Of a DNA stretch of 64,000 nucleotides, positions 1 through 8,123 are shown piece by piece. Origin of the DNA: Hymenobacter nivis (lineage in GTDB: Bacteria > Bacteroidota > Bacteroidia > Cytophagales > Hymenobacteraceae). Numbering within the stretch: the first letter of the stretch is position 1; the number at the start of each line of letters is the position of its first letter. Location: positions 1-64,000 of the forward strand of contig NZ_RCYZ01000008.1 in the NCBI RefSeq assembly GCF_006439025.1, read 5' to 3'. The notes beneath the pieces were generated by a model, which worked only from the letters and a program-made list of their open reading frames with translations, had not been told where the DNA came from and did no database searches. The position numbers and the translations under genes are program-made.

Positions 1-410
1 TCACAATGTCGTAGCGCGTGAGCACCTTCGCCCCCTCGGCCGCCACGTCGAACACGCGCTGCCCCGCCGCCGTCCAGTACGTCTCGGCGAAGTGCAGCAC
101 CACCGTGTACTTGCCGTTGCTCACGGGCAGGGCGTAGCCGAACGAGCCGCCCGCCCGCTCGCTCTGGTACATCGCCCCGTTCGCCGTGCCCGCGATGGTC
201 GCGTTGCCCGCGTTGGGCGTGCCCCCGCTGTAGTACGCGTCGGCCGCAAACGCCCCGATGCCGTTCGTCACCTGAGGGCCCCCGGCGTTGATGCGGTATA
301 CCGGCGTACCCTGAGCAAACAAATTATTCATTGAAGCAATCCAGAGAAGAAGACCCATAAATAGTCCCTTCCGAAGCCCCCCATTAGTACAGTAAAACTT
401 GTGTTCCATA
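1..410 (-). CDS. Malectin-domain secreted protein (partial, C-terminus beyond window)
   Basis: The minus strand reads an open frame that leaves the window at base 1. From the ATG at 410 it starts with a charged n-region and a hydrophobic stretch (LFMGLLLWIAS) ending in LFAQ, a good signal peptide. The mature part shows malectin-like features: YRINAGGPQ near the start, then an AADAYYSGG stretch and VVLHFAETYW. Malectin domains bind carbohydrate and in Bacteroidota often sit at the N-terminus or middle of large secreted, T9SS-exported proteins; the rest is not visible here. An internal ATG at 358 is a possible alternative start but would shorten the signal peptide n-region. The domain is clear; the full protein's role is unknown. 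Confidence 0.75.
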
Positions 411-2909
411 GCGTTTGCTTTCACTTTCTTCGTGCGTTGTGTATTTATCCTTCAAAAAATTGGTTATCCCTTGTGCATAGCACAAAATAGGACGGCTGTC
501 CCCCTTAATAGATTCGCCAAAAACTGCAATAGCGCATAATGAGAAAATTTGTATTGCAATGCTCACATACTTAATGCGAATACATCTTATCCCGGGTCTT
601 ATCAAAAAACCCAATCAGCCAATTAGCCGCTACTGAACCAGGGGCCATATACCCAGTCAAATAACTAATTTACAATTAGTTATACTCTCTTAAACTACTG
701 CAATAATTGCTATACCTAAAAATTACTCTGTGGTTAGTTTATTATTAATTAAAAATGATTTTTAAGCACACACGGGATTAAACCAATAATCAACTTTGGT
801 ACTGTCCTGCTTAGCAACCCGCTTCAATAGCTTTTTATAACCATTTCGCTTAAAACCGTCGTACCTCTAAAATCCAGAAAATTGATCACCCGCTCGCCAA
901 CTCAGTGACTAAGAGGTTCAAAAGCCAAGATTTCATAGGACGAATATAAGGTTCTGCATATTCTCAAACAATTTTTTATAGGAAAAAGCATACTTACGGG
1001 TTGATAATCTTGGGATCTTTAAAAATCCATCCGTGTCCTCCCTCCCGTTTACCCGACCACTGATCTTCTCTTGAAACATCAACCCATTCCTAGGGAGAAA
1101 AACAGGCAGTAGCCATAGGCTACACTTGGGGCCCCCAGATCTAAAAAAAACTATATCTGAGGGCTTTTAGCCTGAGCTCATCGCACGTGCATTAATACAG
1201 CAATCAAGGCAGCCTCAGGATGCACTGCGTAATGGCGTTGAGTAATTTCTACCGTTTTAATAGGCAACTAATAAATGCCTATTATTTTACACAATATTCA
1301 GTTTATCAATTGGTTATAGAATAATAGTTCTGTTCGATTCACAGCAAGCTATCCTACCCCGAACTGAGTGGAACAAAGGCGCTATTGCCAGCAGGCGAGC
1401 ACTGCTCAGCAAGCTCACGAGCCAATAATTATGTCTTGAACCATGGGTAAGCTGCGCAATAAGCCAAATAAATAACACTGGATTATAGCCTGTTATAATG
1501 TGCGTTTGGAACGCTCAACTCAGCCACTGGTATATAGTGTGGCGAGCATGGCAATCCGGAGCATGGCGCCATACGCATCACACACCCGAATAGGCACCGC
1601 ATGACCTGCGGGAGCACGCTCCGAAACTGTGCGTGCGCTACCGTTCATTCCCCCACTTCTTGCAGAGTACCGGCCGATGTCAGGGGCAGAAGCTCCGCAG
1701 TTGGCAACCCCGTTGTATATGGCTACAGCTTAGCAATGGCCAGCGCGCTGATACCGCTGGCAGCAACGAGCAGGCCTGCACACTCCTCCGCAAGTTGCGC
1801 CCGGTAGAGTTGCATTGGGTCGGTAGTACCACCAAGCCTTGGTTTTGGAATTGCCCTAATATGGAAAGGATGGGTTTTACAAATTTTCCAGGCACCACGA
1901 GATAGTATTATCTTGTTGAAAAACAATGATATACTATAAAACTCATCTCGTATTTCTTGGCAGAACCTATTGGCACAATGCCACGCACATAGGATCCAAG
2001 GCGTGAAGCAATCAGCCCAAGCAGGGGTTTTAAGATTAAAAGGCATTCCTGCTAGTTATTTTCTTGCCCCATAATCATGCCCTTGTACGCTGCTGGCTCC
2101 CCCTGTTGCCAGCAGCGTAATCGCCTAACAATAATCTTACCGCGGCGGATAATAGTTTAATAAAACCAAGATTAATTCATAATAATTAGTAGAGCGGCGG
2201 TGACCAGCGGAAATCACAATTGTGCCTGACCCTTGCTAAAATACCGCAAAAAATCGTTTTAGTTCTGTATAAGCACTGTATTCTGATGTAGCATTTTATC
2301 AAGTAAAAGTTAAATATTTTGATTCTTAAAATCTCGGATTTGGACAACATGAAGCGGAATATGGCAGTCCGTTACGCAAAGGTTTAGAGTGACTAAAAAA
2401 CAACGCCAACGATTGACGCAATCGTTATGCATAAATAGGCGACCAACAATGAGGCATGCACATACTTCTGTTTTACAGCATTTTACGTTTTTAAATGACA
2501 AAAAAATATTATTTGCTCGTGTTTGACTGTGCAATTGCTTCGTCCCCAAATCATTCGTGACGGCCCACCGAAATCCTATTCTGGGTATGGGAATTCCAAT
2601 ATTGATTTTAGCAACAAACTGGGATAATGCATTATTTACTTGACATCAGACAATCAGACACTATATTTGCTATGGTCGCAGGAAACAAAGATTTGCTTCG
2701 ATCCAAGTACCCAGTTGCACTAATCGCAGTTGTGAAAACCGAAGAGATTACGTGAAAAAGCATCGAGCTTATCCCGGTTCTGTATTGCAGGAAATCAACA
2801 AAATATAATCGCCAACACCCCCGCCATCTATTTGAGTAACTACTTCCCAGCAACGAATTATAGAAAACTGAGCTGGAAACCATAAATCTTACACAAATTA
2901 ATTACCGTC
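411..2909. other. AT-rich stretch with no supportable gene
   Basis: About 2.5 kb between the malectin-domain gene and the sugar transferase. Base composition is far more A/T-rich than the rest of the window. Only short frames (under 110 codons) exist on either strand; none resembles a known family or has the G/C third-position bias of neighbouring genes. A patch around 1560-1850 is more GC-rich, and its minus strand reads fragments interrupted by stops, which could be a decayed gene, but I cannot name it. No tRNA or insertion-sequence ends were seen. Confidence 0.5.
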
Positions 2910-3584
2910 ATGGAGTACAATTTCCCTTTAACCGCAGATAGCTACGTTTCCAACGAGCCTAATATGCAGGGCAGCTTTTCTAGCCGAACGAATTCATTCT
3001 CAGCTAAAAGAGCCTTTGATATCGTATTCGCCCTGCTGGTGGTAGTATTGCTATTTAGCTGGTTGATTCCGCTGGTTGCTCTGGTCATCCGGTTAGAATC
3101 AAAAGGACCAGTATTCTTCAAACAACTGCGTACTGGCAAGGACAACAAGCCGTTCTATTGCTTCAAGTTCAGAAGCATGCACGTGAATGCCGAGGCCAAC
3201 CACCTGCAAGCCAGCAGAGGGGACGCCCGTATTACCCGCGTGGGTGCCATCATTCGTAAGACGAACATCGATGAGCTGCCGCAGTTTCTGAACGTCCTGC
3301 GGGGCGAAATGTCGATTGTGGGGCCCCGGCCGCACATGCTTAAGCACACGGAGGAATACTCGCAAGTGGTGAACGACTTCATGCAACGCCACACCGTTAC
3401 GCCCGGCATCACGGGCTTGGCTCAAGTGCGTGGTTTCCGCGGCGAAACGAAAGAGGTAATTGCAATGGCTAAGCGCGTAAAAGTTGACATCTGGTACATC
3501 AAAAACTGGTCGCTTTTACTTGATGTTAAAATTGTCATAATGACTGTTTTACAGGCTGTTAAAGGGCATGATAACGCCTTTTAA
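2910..3584 (+). CDS. Bacterial sugar transferase (undecaprenyl-phosphate sugar phosphotransferase, WcaJ/ExoY type)
   Basis: 224 aa. It starts polysaccharide repeat-unit synthesis by moving a sugar-1-phosphate from a nucleotide sugar to undecaprenyl phosphate at the inner membrane. Family motifs appear in order: KRAFDIV before one strong membrane segment (about residues 38-62), GPVFFKQLRTG, FKFRSM, the IDELPQFLNVLRGEMS block followed by IVGPRPH, PGITGLAQVRGFRGET, and YIKNWSLLLD near the end. The length fits the short form with only the catalytic domain, lacking the multi-helix N-terminus of WcaJ. It is separated from the downstream glycosyltransferases by a gene-free gap, so it may be transcribed alone. 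Codon use is less GC-biased than in the genes from 4.4 kb on. Sugar specificity cannot be read from sequence. Confidence 0.93.
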   Translation: MEYNFPLTADSYVSNEPNMQGSFSSRTNSFSAKRAFDIVFALLVVVLLFSWLIPLVALVIRLESKGPVFFKQLRTGKDNKPFYCFKFRSMHVNAEANHLQASRGDARITRVGAIIRKTNIDELPQFLNVLRGEMSIVGPRPHMLKHTEEYSQVVNDFMQRHTVTPGITGLAQVRGFRGETKEVIAMAKRVKVDIWYIKNWSLLLDVKIVIMTVLQAVKGHDNAF

Positions 3585-4426
3585 TCTTGCTCACTATTGT
3601 ATTTATAATTAATAATTAATTAAGAGAATACGCTACGCCAACGACAGCTAATAAAAGCGTATTAAAATCCGGTATAAAAGGTCTTCATCAGAACAGATTG
3701 GCACTCCGTTTAGCGTTCGCGCGGTAACTGGGTGCTAATCTCTTTTATAGCCGTTCAGCAATTAGCGGCCTAATGCTTCAGGTTTGGCTTGGAGGCCCCG
3801 GTTGCTGCTGATTATGCTGGGTACACCCAGCGTCTATTGCGCACGCGTGGGGAATGCATTGCCGAAAGCTGCCGGATTAAGCGCCGCGGGCTTCCGTGGG
3901 TTTGGGCACTCTGGTAACTACTGCTCACGGTAAACCTTTCAGCAACGGCCCCAACTGCTGAGCGCGTACCCCAAACTTGGAACGATGGGCGGCGCGGGCC
4001 GCTGGCGCACTCCTTGCACGGCTATCGCACGTGGAGAACAAGGAACAAGGCCCTAGGCTGCTCGCAGGCATAGCCCTTGCGCATTAGGGGCCCCAGCCAA
4101 AAGCACTGGCGCTACAGCAACCTTATTTCCATGAATACCGGGCCCATCGGGTGGCCACGTGGCTGGAGCAGCCCGGCTCCGCGCTCACCTATTGGCTAGG
4201 GCTGCGCGGCACTGATTAACTAATGTTCTGGGCTGTACCTGTTGGCCCTCGGGAATGCGCTAAATCGTTAATTACGTCTTTCGAGCAGCCATAAATAAGC
4301 TCCTATAACTTACGCTCAGCACCGAGTGGTGGGCGGCCGCGCGGGGTCACTCTAATTAATTATTATAGGCACTGGGGATGATAGTCCCGTAATTTGGACT
4401 GGAAATAGACTAATTTTTACCAACGC
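3585..4426. other. Gene-free gap with possible decayed coding remnant
   Basis: No intact gene between the sugar transferase and the next glycosyltransferase. The 5' part is AT-rich. From about 3780 to 4220 the base composition becomes gene-like, and one plus-strand frame (4088-4219, 43 codons after a stop) reads a plausible protein tail containing FHEYRAHRVATWLEQPG and ending at TAA 4217-4219. No start codon or full domain accompanies it. This looks like the remains of a polysaccharide-locus gene, but the family is not recognisable. Confidence 0.35.
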
Positions 4427-5590
4427 ATGATTATTTTACATATTACTGCCGACATGGACCCGCGGGCGGGCGGGGTGTGCCAGGCAGTACGCACCATGAT
4501 TGCGGGCCTCAGTACGCGTGGTGTGCACAGCGAAGTAGCGAGCCTCGATGACCCCGCGGCTGCTTACGTGGCCGAAGCTCCGTTTCCGCTGCATGCACTG
4601 GGGCCGGGCAAGGGGCCCTGGGCTTACAGCGCCCGCTTCGGCCCTTGGCTAGACGCTAATCTGGACAGGTTTGATGCCGTGATCGTGCACGGCTTGTGGC
4701 TGTACGCCAGCTACGCGGCCCGCAAGGCCTGGCAGCGCAGAGGCCCCGGGGGCCCTCTTTTGTTTGTGATGCCCCACGGCATGCTCGACCCCTATTTCCA
4801 ACGGGCCCCGGGGCGGCGGCTCAAGGCCGTGCGCAACTGGCTGTACTGGAAACTGGTGGAGGGCGCCGTAGTCAACGAGGCCACGGGGGTGCTTTTCACA
4901 TGCGAAGAGGAGCGCCGGTTGGCCCGCGAGCCGTTCCGCCCTTACCGGCCCAAGCGCGAGCTGGTGGTAGGCCTGGGCGTGGAGGAGCCCCCGGCCTTAG
5001 TACCGGCCATGCGCACCGCGCTAGCAGCTGCCTGGCCCGCAGCCAGCGACAATCCTTATCTGCTGTTTATCAGTCGTATACACGAGAAAAAAGGAGTAGA
5101 TTTGCTCGTCGATGCGTACGCGGCCGGGGCAATGGGCCCCGGCGCGCCGGCCTTGGTGGTGGCGGGCCCCGGGCTCGACAGCGCCTACGGCCAGGCCGTG
5201 CAGGGCGCGGCGGCGCAGGCCCCGGCGGGCACCGTCACGTTTCCGGGTATGCTGGCCGGCGATGCCAAGTGGGGCGCTTTTTACGGGGCGGCGGCCTTTG
5301 TGCTGCCCAGCCACCAGGAGAATTTCGGCATCGCCGTGGTCGAAGCGTTGGCCTGCGGCACGCCCGTGCTCATTTCCAACCAAATCAATATCTGGCGCGA
5401 AATTGAGGCGGCCGGGGCGGGGCTGGTGGCCGACGACACCCCCACGGGCACCCACGACTTGCTGGCCCGCTGGGCGCAGTTGCCCGCGGCCGAACAGCAG
5501 GCCATGGGCCAGCGCGCCCGCGCCAGCTTCGAGCGTTACTTTGCCATTGGCCCCGCCACCGACCGGCTCCTGGCGGCGCTGCGGCCGTAA
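4427..5590 (+). CDS. Glycosyltransferase family 4 (GT-B fold)
   Basis: 387 aa. A retaining GT-B glycosyltransferase, expected to add a sugar to the lipid-linked exopolysaccharide repeat on the cytoplasmic face of the membrane. The N-terminal Rossmann half opens with ILHITADMDPRAGGV, as in group-1 transferases that begin with a glycine-rich acceptor loop. The C-terminal half has FISRIHEKKGVDLLVDA (donor-binding start) and the EX7E-type motif ENFGIAVVEALACGTPV near residues 295-312. It is the first gene of a same-strand run with the VanZ-like, acetyltransferase and WcaI-like genes, separated by 27-39 bp gaps, so they probably form an operon. Donor and acceptor are unknown. Confidence 0.93.
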   Translation: MIILHITADMDPRAGGVCQAVRTMIAGLSTRGVHSEVASLDDPAAAYVAEAPFPLHALGPGKGPWAYSARFGPWLDANLDRFDAVIVHGLWLYASYAARKAWQRRGPGGPLLFVMPHGMLDPYFQRAPGRRLKAVRNWLYWKLVEGAVVNEATGVLFTCEEERRLAREPFRPYRPKRELVVGLGVEEPPALVPAMRTALAAAWPAASDNPYLLFISRIHEKKGVDLLVDAYAAGAMGPGAPALVVAGPGLDSAYGQAVQGAAAQAPAGTVTFPGMLAGDAKWGAFYGAAAFVLPSHQENFGIAVVEALACGTPVLISNQINIWREIEAAGAGLVADDTPTGTHDLLARWAQLPAAEQQAMGQRARASFERYFAIGPATDRLLAALRP

Positions 5591-5617
5591 GCGGTGCGGC
5601 ATAGCTGCTTACCTATA

Positions 5618-6106
5618 ATGGAAACACCCGCTTTTATGCGCCCCGCTTTGCGCACCGTCAGGCCCCTAATTAAGCCGCTTACGTGGCTGGCGCTGGCGCT
5701 CTACATTGGCCTTGTGGTGTACGTCGTGTTCTTTGCCCGCCGCCGCCAAAACATCGTGTGGTCGCCCCATCTGGTGAACCTGGTGCCGCTGGCAAACACC
5801 ATCCGCGCCTACCGCGATGTTGCGTACATCGGCCAGTGGAATTACTGGAGCAATATTTTCGGCAACATTGCCCTGTTTGTGCCTTTGGGGCCCCTGGTAG
5901 CCGCTGCCACGGGGTTTCGGCGGTGGCGCTGGCTGCTGGCCATTGGCGTGGGGGCGAGCGTGCTCATCGAGTGCGCGCAGTACGTGCTGGAAATCGGGGT
6001 TCCCGACATCGACGACGTTATTCTGAACAGCACGGGGGCCCTGGTGGGCATCATTCTGTGGGAATTATTATTTCGCAAAATTTACCGCCTGCTGTTATAT
6101 AAATAG
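5618..6106 (+). CDS. VanZ-like family membrane protein
   Basis: 162 aa from ATG 5618; an upstream in-frame GTG (5594) would almost touch the previous stop codon and adds a non-conserved leader, so the ATG is preferred. The sequence has four hydrophobic segments and VanZ-family features: NLVPLANTIRAY, the NIFGNIALFVPLG segment, then IECAQYVLEIGVPDIDDVILNSTGALVG, where the acidic DIDDVILN motif is the family hallmark. VanZ proteins are linked to teicoplanin resistance in enterococci; in Bacteroidota the role is unclear and they often lie in polysaccharide loci, as here. It probably acts in the inner membrane. Confidence 0.88.
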   Translation: METPAFMRPALRTVRPLIKPLTWLALALYIGLVVYVVFFARRRQNIVWSPHLVNLVPLANTIRAYRDVAYIGQWNYWSNIFGNIALFVPLGPLVAAATGFRRWRWLLAIGVGASVLIECAQYVLEIGVPDIDDVILNSTGALVGIILWELLFRKIYRLLLYK

Positions 6107-6136
6107 CGGCCGGATTTGCCTTGGCACTTTATTGAT

Positions 6137-6688
6137 ATGAAAACCGACCTCTCCAAATTTGACCCGGGCGACTACCGCGCGGGGCCCCGGCTCAAGGTGC
6201 TGCTGTGGTACTTCGTGAACTATTACGTGTTTGCCAGCGCTTTTCCGTGGCCGTACGGGCTCAAGACCTGGCTCTTGCGCTTATTCGGGGCCCGGGTGGG
6301 CGTGGGGCTGGTCATCAAGCCCAAGGTGCGCATTAAAAACCCCTGGCGGCTCACCATCGGCGACCACTGCTGGCTGGGCGAATCGGTGTGGATCGATAAC
6401 CTGGCCGACGTGGCCATCGGCAGCCACGTGAGCGTGTCGCAGGGGGCCCTGCTGCTCACCGGCAACCACGACTACACGGTGCCCAGCTTCCCGTACCGGC
6501 TGGGCGAAATCCGGCTCGAAGACGGCGTGTGGGTGGGGGCCCAGTCGGTGGTGTGCCCGGGCGTGGTGTGCGGCGCGCACGCCATCCTCACGGTGGGCTC
6601 GGTGGCCACCAAGTCGCTGGATGCCTGGGGCATCTACGCCGGCAACCCTGCCGCTTTCGTGCGCGAGCGCCGGATGCAAGCGGCCTGA
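6137..6688 (+). CDS. wcaF: WcaF-like exopolysaccharide O-acetyltransferase (left-handed beta helix)
   Basis: 183 aa from ATG 6137; an upstream TTG is in frame but less likely. It belongs to the hexapeptide-repeat acyltransferases, which transfer acetyl from acetyl-CoA to sugar hydroxyls. Isoleucine/valine-rich hexapeptide turns run through the middle (LTIGDHCWLGESVWIDN, VAIGSHVSVSQGALLLTGNHD), with the catalytic-type His in the GNHDY loop, then the WVGAQSVVCPGV and IYAGNPAAFVRER ending typical of WcaF/NodL/CysE-like enzymes. The length matches colanic-acid WcaF. Its position between GT4 and WcaI-like genes supports acetylation of the exopolysaccharide made by this locus. Confidence 0.88.
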   Translation: MKTDLSKFDPGDYRAGPRLKVLLWYFVNYYVFASAFPWPYGLKTWLLRLFGARVGVGLVIKPKVRIKNPWRLTIGDHCWLGESVWIDNLADVAIGSHVSVSQGALLLTGNHDYTVPSFPYRLGEIRLEDGVWVGAQSVVCPGVVCGAHAILTVGSVATKSLDAWGIYAGNPAAFVRERRMQAA

Positions 6689-6727
6689 AGTAATTTTACA
6701 TTCTTATTATAAAAGCTATTTAATACC

Positions 6728-7975
6728 GTGGTGAAGAAACGCGTGCTGCTCATCGGCTACAACTACGCCCCCGAGCCCACGGGCATCGGCAAATATAGCG
6801 GCGAGATGATGGCCTGGCTGGCCCAGAACGGCTACGACTGCACCGTCGTGACCACCTACCCCTACTACCCCTACTGGGCCGTGCAGGCCCCCTACCGCCC
6901 GCGCCGCTTCTGGTACCAGAAGGAAACCGAGCAGCTGGGCCCCGGGGCCGCCGTCACGGTGTACCGCTGCCCGATGTACGTGCCGGCCAAGCCCACCGGC
7001 CTCAAGCGGATGCTGCTCGACTTCTCGTTCTCGCTCTCCGCGTTCTTCCAGGTGCTGCGGCTGGCGGTGGGGCCCCGGTTCGACTACGTGGTGGCCGTGG
7101 CGCCGTCGTTTCAGTTCGGGCTGCTGGGCGTGCTCTACAAAACCATTCGCGGCGGGCGGCTGGCCTACCACATCCAGGACCTGCAGATTGAGGCCGCCCG
7201 CGACCTGGGCATGATCAAGTCGAAGAAGGCCATTGGCCTGCTGTTTGGCCTGGAGCGGTTCATCTTCAACCGCAGCGACCTGGTGACGAGCGTGGGCGAG
7301 GGCATGGTGGCCAAAATCCAGGAGAAGACGGCCCGGCCCGTGGCCATGTTCCCGAACTGGACCGACACGGCCAAGTTTTACCCCGTGGCCGACCGCGGCC
7401 GGCTGAAGACGGAATTTGGCTTTGCGCCCACCGACCGCATTGCCCTGTACTCGGGGGCCATTGGCGAAAAGCAGGGCCTGGAGGCCATTTTGCACGCCGC
7501 CGTGGCCTTCCGCGACCGGCCCGAGGTGAAGTTCGTCATCTGCGGCTCGGGGCCCTACAAAGAAAAGCTGATGGCCCTGGCCCGCGAGCTGGACGTGCCC
7601 AACGTGGTGTTCCTGCCCTTGCAGCCGTTCGAGAAGTTCAACGACTTCCTCAACCTTGCCGACGTGCACCTGGTCATCCAGAAAGCCAACGCTGGCGACC
7701 TGGTAATGCCCTCCAAGCTCACCACCGTGCTGGCCGTGGGCGGCGTGGCGCTCATCACTTCCAACCCCGGCTCGGGCATGCACGCGCTGGTGCAAAAACA
7801 TAACATGGGCATTTTGGTGGAGGCCGAAAACCAGGCCGCCCTGAACGCTGGCCTGGCCGACGCCTTTGCCCACGACCACACCGCCACCGCCCAAAATGCC
7901 CGCCGCTACGCCGAAGCGCACCTGTCCATCGACGGCGTAATGGCCACTTTTGCGGGCCAACTGCAGGCCAGTTAG
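6728..7975 (+). CDS. wcaI: WcaI-family glycosyltransferase
   Basis: 415 aa. A GT4-type enzyme of the colanic-acid WcaI family. The N-terminus is characteristic: LLIGYNYAPEPTGIGKYSGE, then VVTTYPYYPYW. Later come FPNWTDTAKFYPV at the domain junction, LYSGAIGEKQGLEAI for donor binding, and the MPSKLTTVLAVGG region in the C-terminal half. The start is a GTG at 6728 (a second GTG follows directly); no ATG lies close upstream. It is the last gene of the exopolysaccharide run and ends just before the DUF5686 gene. WcaI was assigned as a fucosyltransferase in Escherichia coli; substrate here is unknown. Confidence 0.9.
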   Translation: MVKKRVLLIGYNYAPEPTGIGKYSGEMMAWLAQNGYDCTVVTTYPYYPYWAVQAPYRPRRFWYQKETEQLGPGAAVTVYRCPMYVPAKPTGLKRMLLDFSFSLSAFFQVLRLAVGPRFDYVVAVAPSFQFGLLGVLYKTIRGGRLAYHIQDLQIEAARDLGMIKSKKAIGLLFGLERFIFNRSDLVTSVGEGMVAKIQEKTARPVAMFPNWTDTAKFYPVADRGRLKTEFGFAPTDRIALYSGAIGEKQGLEAILHAAVAFRDRPEVKFVICGSGPYKEKLMALARELDVPNVVFLPLQPFEKFNDFLNLADVHLVIQKANAGDLVMPSKLTTVLAVGGVALITSNPGSGMHALVQKHNMGILVEAENQAALNAGLADAFAHDHTATAQNARRYAEAHLSIDGVMATFAGQLQAS

Positions 7976-8123
7976 GCCGGCCTCCGCGGGGGCCCTAGCC
8001 GGGCCCCCCGCGGGGCCAAGAAAAAATAGTCGGATGGGCGCGGAACCACTTGGGGCCGCAGGTACTTTGCGTAACTTGCGTACCCGTCGGCATACCTCGC
8101 TGGGGGGCCCAACCGTCCTTTCT

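Noticed and set aside
384..614. 76-codon minus-strand frame
   Set aside because: It overlaps the malectin gene start and shows no family features; AT-rich random frame.
2310..2883. Short minus-strand frames before the sugar transferase
   Set aside because: No conserved pattern, no signal or membrane structure, and no codon bias.
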